From Rhizophagus irregularis (Eukaryota; Glomeromycota; Glomeromycetes; Glomerales; Glomeraceae), in assembly GCF_026210795.1 (NCBI RefSeq), contig NC_089439.1, positions 1,612,001 through 1,676,000 on the forward strand: a DNA stretch of 64,000 bases, in the 5' to 3' direction. Below are positions 31,458 through 42,654 of the stretch, one piece after another. The notes under the pieces were generated by a model. That model had not been told where the DNA came from. It was given only the letters and a program-made list of their open reading frames with translations, and did no database searches. How positions within the stretch are numbered: position 1 is the stretch's first letter; each line of letters begins with the position of its first letter. The translations under genes were made by a program, and so were the position numbers.

Positions 31458-34089
31458 CCTTACAGGTAGAAACATAGTTTCTAGGCTCAAACTGGAGATC
31501 ATTTCGTACACATTTGTCTAACGATTATATGCAGTTCCCTAAAGATATATGCGTATGACCCTATGCATGCAATAAAAATTTCCTGAAAGGGGCTAAGCGT
31601 GTATGAATTCACATACGTTGTCCGTGTGATGTCTTGTTGTTTGCCTATTTCTAGCGACTACTAATTCTGTTTTAAGTTATATCCCCTGTCCGTTGGTAAC
31701 CTTCTCGGATACTCAGGTTTTCAGAAACTGATGGCATCAAGAAGTAAGATACCTAAAGACAGATTAGTGTTCCTCGAATTGAGCCATTCAAGGGAGCTCC
31801 TTAAGCTAGGATTTCTGGTCACATGACATGACATACTGGGAGTTTTTGCCAAACTGTGACGTGTAGAAAACGAAGAATATCTGCATAACAAATTGGTTCA
31901 CTCGATCGTTGTCATGGTTACGTGATATAGGACTTTGTTTGTTAACGTCTACAAAATGATAGAAGACTATAGGCGATTGTGGATATTCACTGTTGCCAAT
32001 GGACATAGTTACCAATTTTCCACGGATATTGCCATTTGGGACCGGTCCGTAAGAAAAAGAAATAATGCCCATCGCTTTTATATTGTTTTTGCGAGTTTAA
32101 TTTTAGGAGATAGAATAGATACGGGAGTCATTAATATACTAACTTGTAAAAAATAAATTACGTCGCCATCGTGCAAGAAAATGGATCCTGTGACGCTATC
32201 ACTTAAAAGTAATGAAAGACGTTGAAGTGCTGCAAACGAAATAGGAAAGCATTACAGCGTGTCCACTAACTATTAGCCAATTATCAATCCCATGTTGTGT
32301 GCATTTTGCGAATGTGTTAGTAGCAATCGACAATATAATCATTAGGAATTAGTTCTAAAGACACCATCGAAGATACGATCCTAAAACCTTATTTTTCCGT
32401 GCAGTTCAGAAAGCCATGTGACGCCTGGCGTAGCAGTACATGTAATTTATCATTACGTTCATATATAGTGTCCACTCATAATCTTCGCAGCTGTCCACGT
32501 TTTCCTTCTACTGTCCAATTACGTTTTGGAATCGTTGTCCACTCCTAACCCCCTACAGGCATTGCCTAAGACCTTTGCAGAGGAAGGTCCCTCCGGGGGA
32601 TGTGCCCATTAATGGTTATCGATAACAATCCATCCACGTCATGACCTCCATTATTTTTCTCGTTCTCCGAAAACTCATTCTGAGACTGCTCGAAGAGCAC
32701 TTCCTTTGGAAGGTCCATACATGGACTGGAGAAATTTTTGTCGACATATTGTTTACTTCGTACCCTCTGGGTATTATTCATCTACGTAATTGATAATGTC
32801 TGTGCATAGTAAAAATCGTTCACATTAACATATCATTCAGACCTCTTGTGTATCAGAGACACGGTATAATAAAATAACAGTAAACATTGTACATACCATG
32901 CTCAGTAATGGGTAATGTAACTGAACGAGGCTCATTTTGTTTGAGTATTAGTAGGTTAATGAAAAAATAAGTGTGAACGGGACACTCAGAAGAGGCCCAC
33001 AGAAATCATGGTAAATTGCAGAGCATGGGTAAATAAGGCAATCATGACCCGTGTATCGCAGTCTGGTAGTTGAGCTTATTCAAATATCGAAACAAATTGT
33101 ACTACATAGTCTCGTGATCGAATATTTTCAATTAGAATGTATTGCATGCGAAACATTATGGGCGTAGTGATATCTAGCTACGAATTTTTTTGTGTGCAGC
33201 TGATTCATAGGGTTGCCAATTGCTAAAGCAGCAGTCCGACCAGTATTGGCTTACATTAAAGCGATGATGTGACTGCAACTAAAAATATACAAAATTGGTA
33301 CAATCGACACGTTTCAATATACATTTTTGTAGTTGGTGCATATATTTGTATGTTTATTGGTAACGATTGCTCCAATGTCGTATAATTTTTGACAACGATT
33401 GTTATGAACAAACGTTTAATCTATTGAGCACATAGAATGCGAAACACAAAAATATCTAGTATCGTATTCCCTTCATAGTTCAGATACTTTGCAAATCAAT
33501 TCTTCAAGAATTAATCGTAAACAATGCCCAATTTGCATCGTGATATTCGGTGGATTCGTGAGTTCTATTCATGCTTAAGGGTGGCTATTGATTAACGGAT
33601 TACTTCGTAGGCTCCGCCTAGAAATGAGGAACAATTTGATATTTTCATTCTTAGTGTCTAATGATCTTCACATAGCTAATGTGTTGGGAATCCTGCGGTC
33701 AAAAGAACTGCTATTCCACGTAGATGAAAATAATGGCTATTATCTGGTATGTGGCACAATAATAGGACACCAGACCATAGACAGGCAAATACTACAAATT
33801 GTCGTAAATATGGGGATAGGACTAGAAGAGATAGATGTAACGGGACAGCTATGAGGGATATGCACTTGTACTACAAATAAACTTTGATGACAAAAAATCT
33901 ATTATCCAGTTTACGTCAACTCGATGTACTCTAAACACACAAAATGGTAGGTTACGTGTCTTACAATTCTGATATCTATTAGTTGTTGCAGAATGTGCGC
34001 TAATGAATCAGACACATCTTAAGAATGGTTAGCAAAGACAGGTACTTATTAGTATGGCATATTTTCGGATTTATACTTATTTGTTTATG
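31458..34089. other. No supported gene
   Basis: Only chance frames. Hairpin modules occur at 32560-32720 (TTATCGATAA, GCTCGAAGAGC and others). A frame at 33588-33854 begins inside an antisense AGGCTCCGCCT hairpin and has no recognised domain. Confidence 0.45.
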
Positions 34090-34467
34090 TCAGATCACAT
34101 AGCGCATCACTGACCGACCAATCAAGGTGGGCTCAACAATTAGCTGTATATGGCAGTCCTTTGGTTGTTCACTCCAATAATCATTAACCGAGTTTGTGGA
34201 CGATAACATCTTTTTTCCTTGGTCGTGTTCTTTTGCATAACAGTACTGCTGCAGTAATTTTTCATCCTCTAAGCATATATCGACTTTCCAAAGTCTGATC
34301 TCATCAGAATGCACTAGAGATAAAGAGAGTTTGCTTTTTTTTACCATATCCTTGAGTTCGCTGATAGTGCTATCTTTACACACTCTGACAGAAAACGAAT
34401 GGATCGAACTATCTCCCCAAATTATGCAACAGAGATCATACCACAAAGGATTTCTTGGATAGCTCAT
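34090..34467 (-). CDS. Crinkler-type N-terminal header domain, short
   Basis: Best start is the in-frame ATG at 34467 (MSYPRNPLWYDLCCIIWGD), giving 125 residues; the frame is open a further 55 codons upstream. The product follows the ubiquitin-like Crinkler header: a first strand LCCIIWGD, a strand FSVRVCKDSTISELKDMV (the 'v.i.k..tIs.LK..i' pattern), EIRLWKVDI, a variable loop, then YWSEQPKDCHIQLIVEP, the HI.LIVEP close of the header. In the family, this domain precedes a variable C-terminal effector domain, which is missing here. No signal peptide is visible. It could be a short header-only protein or a truncated gene. Confidence 0.65.
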   Translation of the reverse strand: MSYPRNPLWYDLCCIIWGDSSIHSFSVRVCKDSTISELKDMVKKSKLSLSLVHSDEIRLWKVDICLEDEKLLQQYCYAKEHDQGKKMLSSTNSVNDYWSEQPKDCHIQLIVEPTLIGRSVMRYVI

Positions 34468-34968
34468 TGCAGAAACCATTGTTGCATTGTTAAAGTCGTG
34501 AATAACCAAATTCAATTTTATACCAACCAACAAACGCAGCCAGTGGAGACCATAAATTCCTTGATACTTGGACTCGCAGTAGTTTATGCTAAACTGTGAT
34601 GAAACTGTAATGAAAAAAGCATTCATGACCACGGGTCAGTGAAACTAAGCGAAGCCCACGGTCTCGTAGTTGAGCACTTTCGAATGGGTTGTGCTGCATA
34701 AATGGGCACTTGTACTAAATAGGAATCCACAGAAGTACACGCTAAACTACAATGGATAAGGCAGTCATGACCCACTTCCTTCGGAAGAACAATTTCATGG
34801 ACTAGAATTCCCTATATAATTTTCTTTATTTTCACTTCTTCGTACCCGAAATTGCACAGATTTTTATGCAAATGTAATTAACGTATTTTCGTCTACATCC
34901 CAATAAGGGCATAATTATACAAAAATTAAGAATATGCCGACTATGTGCAGAAAATATATCGAAGTGAA

Positions 34969-35057
34969 TCACGTGATTTGAGCGACATCTGGTCGTTGAA
35001 ATTGCAGTTCAGTCCGTTCTGTAATTTCCGGGACGGGCCGTCTCGGAAATCACGTGA
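34969..35057. mobile_element. TCACGTGA-ended palindromic element
   Basis: 89 bases bounded by TCACGTGA on both sides. The interior (GACATCTGGTCGTTGAAATT, CAGTTCAGTCCGTTCTGTAA, GGGACGGGCC) recurs in partial form at 30925, 53535, 56385 and the window end. No coding capacity. Confidence 0.65.
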
Positions 35058-35250
35058 CTTTGACATGAGCGTCTTGCCCTATGAACGTAGGTTCCTACCT
35101 GAAAGGTCCTACGTAGAACCTCCTCTTGTTAAAAGCGTAGTTGAGTGGCAGACGGTCAGGTTGAGCAGCAAGAGCCCTTGGCTGGGTGAAACCCACGGCC
35201 AGTTCACTTCCGAAGGAAGGTCTAAAGACTAGTTCTGGTCGTTGGATTTT
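35058..35250. mobile_element. Rearranged TGACCGT-family cluster
   Basis: Antisense TGACCGT element pieces (GGTTCCTACCTGAAAGGTCC, GTTGAGTGGCAGACGGTCA) sit next to a piece carrying the GGGTGAAACCC hairpin within the terminal repeat. No intact pair of ends was found. Confidence 0.5.
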
Positions 35251-35832
35251 TTACAGTTCAGTCCATTGTTTTGTCAGAATAAATAGAGTCCCGAGAAGAA
35301 AAAAGAGTACATATTGTAATGAATGATAGCAACTGCGACCTTATACGATCCGATAGCTAGACACGTGAAAATACGTAATGAAATTGGCACATGACACCTT
35401 GTCAGAGTATCACATGACAGTAAAACCACATCATTTGCTAGCATAACTCTTATGGTTTGTTGCTTGTGAAAGGACTTACGTAACAAAGACAAACAATAAC
35501 AAAACTTAAAGTGAAGAAGGGTCCCGTAACTTCACTGCACACATTTTGTATACTATTGAGTCTTATTCTAGGAATTATTATTGCGACTGATCACGGTAAG
35601 TAATCTTATTGCTCATTGTGAAGTAAACAACACGGTTAGCATATTTTTGTTCTTCGGGCTAGTGTAAAACCTAAATTCCAAGTTTCTTGCTCCCAAATAC
35701 TGTTTATCAGTAAAATATCGTATCATCTATCGGATAACAAAACCATGAAATATGTTTAGGAAGTAATTCGTATTGTTTGTAATGAGCTAGCATACGAATC
35801 TCAGTTGACAATACCTTTTTGTGATTACCATA

Positions 35833-36113
35833 TACGGTGGTGAGCATAATTTTTTCTTCGGGTTCTACTGGAAAAAGAAAGAGGGCTTTAGCCTGACCGT
35901 CTGTCGCTCAACCAGTGGACTTCGTCCAGTTCCACTAAAACCACCCAAAGGGTGCGCTGTTAACAGAGGAGGTTCTACGTAGGACATTTTAGGTAGGAAC
36001 CTAGGTTCACTTCCTTCGGAAGGTCTAAAGACTAGTCCCGAAGGGGGAATAATTTTGCCCTTCGAGCAGTGGGCTTCGCCCAGCCAAGGGCTCTCCGACT
36101 AATCACCACCGTA
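35833..36113. mobile_element. Composite: MITE copy 7 with nested TGACCGT element
   Basis: Outer ends TACGGTGGTGAGCATAATTT and AATCACCACCGTA are MITE ends at TA. Inside, from about 35893, lies a TGACCGT element with AACCACCCAAAGGGTGCG and AGGAACCTAGGTTC. A GGGCTTCGCCC module sits between the GCCCTTCGAGC hairpin and the right end. Confidence 0.8.
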
Positions 36114-36520
36114 ATATGAGTTTAAACCACGTTCGTTATCATTTGTTATCGATAACATTGATTTTCCCTTCATGATATTCGCTGTACGTTTTTAGCACCC
36201 CCACATTAGGAACACACTACGAAGCAATTTTGGTATTTAGTGGAACGTGTTAAGCTTCTTTGACTTCGTTCAGGGGCGAAATGCGCCCAGAAAATTATAC
36301 TAGTACCTCAGATATTTTCTGCAGACACGATTTAATGTATTCCATAAACGTATATGTGTCTTGTACAATGAAACATCATTCCATGGGATCTTCAAAGAAG
36401 TGAAGGGTGGTCTTCGACTGAATAGTCCTTCAGTAAAAAGTAGAGAATTCTCTAGTATACAACTTATCTACGATCATCTGCGTAATAAACCTTTACGATA
36501 GAAGTGTTGAAAACAGAGTA

Positions 36521-36580
36521 AAGACGTGGTTAAATGGTAAGAGCACTAATTTCAATCAAAGACCATCATGAGTGATGTCT
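36521..36580 (+). other. tRNA-like / SINE-like fragment
   Basis: TGGTTAAATGG fits the tRNA box A consensus and is followed by TAAGAGCACTAATTTCAATC and AAAGAC. A related sequence is at 44944-45021. No box B is visible, so this is not a working tRNA gene. Confidence 0.3.
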
Positions 36581-36672
36581 ATATGATCGCAGTTCTGAGC
36601 TCTGTTCACGAGCAATGTTTATGAAATTTGAATTAATGATAGTGCTATTACTGAATCAACATCCACAAATCA

Positions 36673-37116
36673 ATGATCATAAATTTAGCTTGTCGGTTCT
36701 CTGAACATGTCGGAAAGGATCTTTCAGACTTTGTTATCAGCATCGATAACACAAATCATGTTGAAACTCTTAGAGAAATGATCTTCAATGAGGGGGGGAG
36801 TAAAAACAGATTTTATGACTTGGATTCTAGCGACTTAATACTCCTAAAAGTGCACAATTGTAATGTACATAGTGAAGTGATTTCAAAGATCATATTACAA
36901 ACGCAGGAAATAGGTTGCACCTGCGTTGAACAACTAGATACAACACATTTACTTAGTAATTACTGGAATGAACAACCGTCTGAAAAAAAACCGCATGTTG
37001 TAGTTGAGGTACCATTTTTTGCACTAAAACAAAAAAACTTGGAAATGTTCATACCGAATGCCAACAAAACATTAACTTCGTATATTTTAGAGTACGATAT
37101 AAAAAATAAGACCTGA
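36673..37116 (+). CDS. Crinkler-type N-terminal header domain, short
   Basis: 147 residues from ATG at 36673. The product begins with an INLACRF strand, then FVISIDNTNHVETLREMI (the second header strand and helix), LILLKVHNC, a variable loop, LLSNYWNEQPSEKKPHVVVEVPF and a short Lys/Asn-rich tail. The closing HVVVEVP matches the HV.V.VP motif that ends Crinkler headers. As in the minus-strand copy at 34.1 kb, no C-terminal effector domain follows, and there is no signal peptide. A GGGGGGG run at 36793 is a possible frameshift-prone spot but the frame is intact across it. Confidence 0.65.
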   Translation: MIINLACRFSEHVGKDLSDFVISIDNTNHVETLREMIFNEGGSKNRFYDLDSSDLILLKVHNCNVHSEVISKIILQTQEIGCTCVEQLDTTHLLSNYWNEQPSEKKPHVVVEVPFFALKQKNLEMFIPNANKTLTSYILEYDIKNKT

Positions 37117-38578
37117 ACCAAGACTTCGGTCTGCGATAATCGTAATATCATAGCGATGGGCTTGGCCAGTTGAATTAATTTAGTGCCCAGTAATATAAAA
37201 AGTATTGCAGTGGTACATTGTGTTGGCATAATACTATATTTTTTAACACTGTAAGTAAATGCGGAGTATACAAGAGAATCTCCACTTCCTTCAGAAGGAA
37301 AATGACATGGGCCGATTTCATGCGGAACAAAGAAAATTATGGGCATAATAGTATCACTGAAGGGTATTTTCATATTGGCATGGCTCCAGTTTGTTAATTT
37401 GAAACCATTATCTCAATTTTGCGTCTTTCTGTGGACCATTACTTATTGAGCAGAGCCCGGTATAAATTTGGCCTGCGAACGTGTGAATTTGTTGCTGATG
37501 GATAGGACCTGTTTACAGAGGCCATAGCCTGGAGCATTAAAGATGAACACGTGATAGAAATTTCGAAGACTCACTGTCCCGGAAAACCCTTTCTGAAAAT
37601 GCGACCTCAAAAGCCTTCGATAGCGCTCAGCACAATGTATCTTTGAAAACGAGGTAAATGTCTCAGCTACACCAAATGAGCCGTTTCCTATAAATCAATT
37701 CCAAGATTGAGGCGCATAGAACTACGAATTCGTAAAATGATTCCAAAGAAGAGTTCCAATCTGTTCTTTTTTTTGTTTTTTAACATTGTACATGGGAGAA
37801 TTCATGGTCATGCGTAAGCGAATCAGACTGAATTTCCATAAATATCCAAACCCGTTTCTCCCACTTAATACAATAAGTCCCCTTCATTTCTATATTGTCG
37901 AAATTGATTGCAGAACTTCTGTTAATTTACAATACAAACTGGTTACGTTATACTCTGTTCTATAGTATAATGTAACACGTGATAGATGATAGAATCCACA
38001 CTAACCGATAGTTCATAATGGAACAGTTTTCCAGCTGCCAGGCACTTGCATTTTTTAATAAAATATCTAAGACAAAGAGACTTATCATGCATTTCTATCT
38101 CCATTAATATAGTAATACATGATCATGGACGGGTATTTCTACGTTATAACAAACAATATAGCAATTCACGAATTGTTTTTGTGGGACATGGAATGTATGC
38201 ATTTCCTTTATAAATAACTAGGAGTACCCCGCAATGTGGAAAAGATGCCTATTCGAACATAATAACACTATAAGTCTCTGTAACGAATAGTCGTAATGCA
38301 TTTAAGTTACTCGGTATGAACGTGTCAATGTGTCATAGTAAAGGTCACTAATGGGAGTTATCTTTGCAAACAATTTCACATTTTCCAGATGAATGCGGAA
38401 GTCATTGGATACTGATTTCCCACGTATAGCTAATGAATCACCTCTTAATAACCCTCATATAGCTAGTACGATTTTTTAGTAACGATGATTGTATTATTTT
38501 GTTTATCTCGAGGCTTTCCTTTCAGAAATATAACGATTACAATGATGTCTATGGAATTTCGGTACGAATGTTTGCATG
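37117..38578. other. No gene seen
   Basis: Spacer with short chance frames. A TCCCGGAAAA fragment near 37583 belongs to the TCACGTGA family. Confidence 0.4.
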
Positions 38579-39002
38579 TACAGTAGTAAGCATAATTTTT
38601 CCTTCGGGTGTCACTGGAAAAAGAAAGAGGGGCTTGGCGTAGCCTTTCGAAGAAATAGCCTGACAGTGGGCTTCGCCCAGCCAAGGGCTCTTGTCGCTCA
38701 ACCTGACCGTCTTGCCGCTTAACCACGCTCTGTATTCATTTTTTACCATTCAGTATTGGGAACACATTACGAAGTAATGCCCTCCAGGCATTTCCTATTC
38801 CGTAGGAACTCTAAAGAGAAACCTTTACAGATGAAGTTCTAGGAACCTAGGTTTCTAGGGGCACATACACTTATCAATTACGTAAATGAATGATAGACAA
38901 ACATATACAAAAAAGAAGAGGTAAATACACAAAAAATCGTTAAACTATCGAATATGGCTATTTTCACATTTATCATTCCAAATATTTTGATCACCACTGT
39001 AT
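38579..39002. mobile_element. Composite MITE copy 8 with several inserted modules
   Basis: Left TACAGTAGTAAGCATAATTT and right TTTGATCACCACTGTA. At 38660-38735 it carries, side by side, a terminal repeat interrupted by the GGGCTTCGCCC module and an uninterrupted TGACCGTCTTGCCGC. Further right is the ATTACGAAGTAAT module. Confidence 0.7.
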
Positions 39003-39008
39003 AAAGCC

Positions 39009-39047
39009 ACGTGACACTCTAAACAATTGTTCAGAGCATCATATGAC
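39009..39047. repeat. 40-base palindromic repeat, copy
   Basis: Arms CACGTGACACTCTAAACAAT and TGTTCAGAGCATCATATGA; same family as 10034. Confidence 0.7.
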
Positions 39048-39385
39048 TATGTATATCATATGACTTTCTGCACGTGATGAAATATTTTCACCTACTACGG
39101 AGAAGAAAATAAGTGGACAACACATATTGTCACATGATTCAAATTAACTATTCGACAAATTACGAAGCCGCACTGCTCACGACTCATTTTCCAAGAAAAA
39201 ACAAAGGAAATTTACCTAGTTCATAAAACTTATGAATCGTATGATCGTTTGTTGCAGACTGCGAGGTACATACAAGTGGATAGCAAATTTGACTGCAGAT
39301 GATATCTGTTGACAGAGGACAACTGGTATAGCATATACATCAGTATTTGGCACTGTTGAACTTTGTATAAACTGTTTTTTTGTTT

Positions 39386-39475
39386 TACGGTGGTGATCAG
39401 TCAGGAAGCCTTGGCTGGGCGAAGTCCACTGCTCGAAGAGAAAATTATTCTCCCTTCGGCAAGTTTCAGTGAAAC
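39386..39475. mobile_element. MITE fragment, left end only
   Basis: TACGGTGGTGATCAGTCAGG is followed by the GGGCGAAG and GCTCGAAGAG modules. No right end follows; it lies about 250 bases upstream of the third PrimPol-like gene. Confidence 0.6.
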
Positions 39476-39639
39476 TAGCTCTTATACTCGTTTTTACTCT
39501 TTTTCGATAACAGTTCCTTGTCTCTTCACAATTGTGCACATTTATTGCCAGTGTACTGTAGAGTTCTATTCAGTTTACTTTCTTCTCACACTAACACTAC
39601 ATCTATGAAAACGATTTGAAGAAAAGTTATACTCATACA

Positions 39640-39762
39640 ATGGATAACGAAAACGATATTTTAGGCAGAGCCTACGAAGTAGAAAAAAGATACGTGCATG
39701 TGATGGATACTGAGGATATTTTAGGCAGAGCCTACGAAGTAAAGAAAAGTAACCTATGTACT
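39640..39762 (+). repeat. Two tandem 60-63 base coding repeats built around a hairpin
   Basis: Both units contain GATATTTTAGGCAGAGCCTA followed by CGAAGTA, the same hairpin module found in non-coding DNA at 23621, 33605 and 14461. In this frame it encodes DILGRAYEV. Confidence 0.85.
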
Positions 39763-41472
39763 ATGGAAGAAGAAAGGGATATCTATAGACATTGGATAGC
39801 ACGAAACAAGACATACTGCAGTGATGAGCAGGAGATGTATATTCGTTTTGCTAAGTCAAAGAAACTGACTGTGTTTGATCATTACAAAGAACATTACATC
39901 ATTTTTGACTCTTTGGATACATACTGGGAAATGCTCGATAACACACCAAAAGAATACCGATGCTTCGAAGAAGTTGTGTTTCACGATATTCCGCAATCAC
40001 CTGTCATAGAGATTGGTGTATCCTCTGATGTTAGATACCCCGGCACTAAGATTGTGGAGATTCTTCGCACTACACTCGACACAATGCAAAAAATATTTCG
40101 CACGGAATACACTGATTACACTAACATTGCCCGTATCCCTTCGACGCTGGATGATTTTGTAGTTATGGACGAGATTGTACAAAGAGACGGGAAATGGCAT
40201 TATTTCTTTCATATCCAAACCCCTTCGTTCTATTTTCCGAACTATTCCTATTGTGCGGAGTTCCGTGAAAGACTCTGTGCCTCACTTCCTTGCCACATTA
40301 GTTCTTTGATTGCACGTCCTACTGAATATATCTACCAGCTTGTTGGCATTTCTGGTTCATATTTACTTAGTCTCGACAACAATAAACGTATCACACCTTA
40401 TAGCCAATTTCTCGACACCCGTACTTCTGTTGACAAGAACGATTTGTTCGTTTCACGTTTTTCTGTCATGCAAGACCCCACCGCATATGAACTACTTCGC
40501 CTCAAAAACACCTATCAGTCATCCTCCATACCACAGTCCCCTCCAGAAGGTATTTGCGGATATTCCGAAATAGCAAACAAGAGTGATACTGATTATTGTG
40601 GCAATACTCATTCCGTCGCTCAGCATGATGTGATCATCCCTGCCGACAAAGGGGACATACCAAGTAATCATGCACCCATTCGGGTTGTTCAGGCACCTGT
40701 GGTCAGCTTAAGACAAGAAACAGGAAAAATTGTAGAATGCAATAACTCCGTTGCATTTGCGGAGTCCACTGGAATGAACGAAAAAATACTCCATGAACAC
40801 AGTTTAGGTGAAGTTCCTATAGAGTCTGATGAAAACATTACTGTGGGCAATGGCCAACAATCCATGGCAAAAACTTCTTCTTACGTGTCCATTCCTTGTC
40901 CAACCATTTTTATTACTGAATCATCGGCCAGCAAATTTCGGACCCATGCAATCGACCAAAACACTTCAGCAGTCTACACTGCAATAAATTGCATAGTTAT
41001 TCTTCTCGGTATCTGTAAAAAATATGGACGACGCAGTTCGAGAGAGACTGAAACGCACCGGAATACAAATACGAGGATTAAGCACTACGTATCGCCAGGT
41101 AAAGGAAAATGTTCGTTGCCAAGTGTCTTGTTCTCCCGAAAAAATACTGCAGCAAGATGTACATGGGAATGCAGAAAAACCCTTCACAGTAGAGGTAATC
41201 AGAATAAAGAAATTACTAGATCAGTAGACAACAGGCCGAAACTAATCATGGATCTGAAGAATTGTCAATGGCCATGGGACAATCATAATAATAGCATGCT
41301 TTATTTTCGAACAACTAATTTACAAATGGTACGTTTGATAGTTGATAATCAATGGGATAATGTGTGTGGAGTCATTCCATTCCGTAATAGTCAAAATCTC
41401 GGTCACTGGGCTCACACTATATGTGATGAAGGGTGTTTCGAGAAAATATGCTATCGGAAACCAGAAAAGTAA
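39640..41472 (+). CDS. PrimPol-like family protein with hairpin-derived N-terminal repeats
   Basis: 610 residues from ATG at 39640 (an upstream open stretch has only TTG). Residues 1-41 are two tandem copies of an M-D-x-E-DILGRAYEV-K unit. The family core follows: YWEMLDNTPKEYRCFEEVVF near 95, IPQSPVIEI near 115, YPGTKIVEILR near 130, DFVVMDE near 171, FFHIQTPSF near 188, YQLVGISGS near 231 and RITPYSQFLDT near 250. In the family these correspond to PrimPol motif I, helix, motif II (FHI) and motif III. The motif-I acidic pair is not conserved (IEIGVS), so this copy may lack polymerase activity. A disordered linker, a hydrophobic stretch (YTAINCIVILLGI) near 450 and a basic, Trp/Cys-containing tail complete it. 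GC content and third positions are higher here than in the copy at 16.4 kb. Confidence 0.7.
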   Translation: MDNENDILGRAYEVEKRYVHVMDTEDILGRAYEVKKSNLCTMEEERDIYRHWIARNKTYCSDEQEMYIRFAKSKKLTVFDHYKEHYIIFDSLDTYWEMLDNTPKEYRCFEEVVFHDIPQSPVIEIGVSSDVRYPGTKIVEILRTTLDTMQKIFRTEYTDYTNIARIPSTLDDFVVMDEIVQRDGKWHYFFHIQTPSFYFPNYSYCAEFRERLCASLPCHISSLIARPTEYIYQLVGISGSYLLSLDNNKRITPYSQFLDTRTSVDKNDLFVSRFSVMQDPTAYELLRLKNTYQSSSIPQSPPEGICGYSEIANKSDTDYCGNTHSVAQHDVIIPADKGDIPSNHAPIRVVQAPVVSLRQETGKIVECNNSVAFAESTGMNEKILHEHSLGEVPIESDENITVGNGQQSMAKTSSYVSIPCPTIFITESSASKFRTHAIDQNTSAVYTAINCIVILLGICKKYGRRSSRETETHRNTNTRIKHYVSPGKGKCSLPSVLFSRKNTAARCTWECRKTLHSRGNQNKEITRSVDNRPKLIMDLKNCQWPWDNHNNSMLYFRTTNLQMVRLIVDNQWDNVCGVIPFRNSQNLGHWAHTICDEGCFEKICYRKPEK

Positions 41473-41554
41473 ACTATCCACTTCTCTCAGGAATACCATG
41501 TTCAACCGAACGTCGAAGTGACACATCAGTTACCACGACAAATTTAGTTATCTA

Positions 41555-41649
41555 AAGGTGGGATATAAAACCGAAAAATGGGGAGGAATGCGTACTACAA
41601 AAACATAGGGGGGATACGTATTACAATAACATGGGGGTTTTTGTGTACG
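41555..41649 (+). other. 3' G-run block behind PrimPol-like copy 3
   Basis: Four G-runs (GGTGGG, GGGGAGG, GGGGGG, GGGGG), each spaced 20-30 bases and ending GGGGGTTTTTGTGTAC, start about 80 bases after the stop. It is the longest of the four blocks and also contains an internal TACTACAA/TATTACAA duplication. Confidence 0.6.
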
Positions 41650-42556
41650 TTAAAGAACGTGATTGCCGAGTAAAAAACAGTGTTCACGTTACGGCACGAC
41701 ATTGTTAAAGCAAATAATTTCTACTTCGTGGGCTTCGCCTAGAAGGTACTAAGAAAGTTAATAGCATATGAAACAAGTTAAATAATCCGGTGCATTACAG
41801 TCCTGAGGGTCACCCAAGGTGTGAATCACATAGAGATAATCTAAGGCTGGTGTCTACTCCACTATTCTTTTTATGTTATTCTATGTAGTTAATAACTGTT
41901 GCCTATGTTCTCTCATGTTACCTCACATTTAAAAGTCTTTCATGTCTTCCCTCTTCGAGAGTGCTTCGCAATCCATTTCGGAGACAGGGGTACCTCATTA
42001 AGAACACATTGCGAGGCAATACTTAAACGTGTTTTGCTCGGTCTACTCTTGCCCTACCTACTACGTACCTAGAGAGTACAAAGTAGAAACGTACATTCTA
42101 CGTGGCACTTTTTAGGTAGGGCAACATCCAGATATTCTTAGACCGTTTGTATTGTACACGTTTATTGAGTGTATAGAGTCAAAAGTTATCTCGTATGGAC
42201 AATTAATGATTTTAGGTTACTATGCCATACTTTGTATAATTATAGTAAATAAACCTATTGAGTAAGTGGGCCACTCAGCACAGCCAAATACCGAAAAAAT
42301 GGCGGACAATAAATGTAAGTTGTAGCTAAAAACGTCACAATTAGTAGCAGAAGCTATTTGCCTACAATTAACTTATACGTACCTATGGTACAATTTCGTT
42401 AGTAAGAGTCGTTTCGATGTGGAAATCACTTAGAGCTATAATTACGTGATTAAGTATCTTAAATAAGTTGCCACTAGTGACACAAAGTGCATATTTTTTA
42501 CATGACGTTTGTAAATGATACATGTTGCTTATTATTTTTTAGTAACGATGTTTATG
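41650..42556. other. No gene; hairpin modules
   Basis: Contains CTTCGTGGGCTTCGCC at 41721-41740 and ATTGCGAGGCAAT at about 42008. No coding signal. Confidence 0.4.
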
Positions 42557-42654
42557 TACAGTGGTGATCAGTCGGAGAGCCCTTGGCTGGGCGAAGCCCA
42601 CTGCTCGAAGAGCAAAATTATTCTCCTGAAGGAAAAATAATGCTCACCACTGTA
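42557..42654. mobile_element. Minimal MITE, copy 9
   Basis: 98 bases: TACAGTGGTGATCAGTCGGA, the GGGCGAAGCCC and GCTCGAAGAGC hairpins, then AATGCTCACCACTGTA. It retains both ends but almost no interior. Confidence 0.85.
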
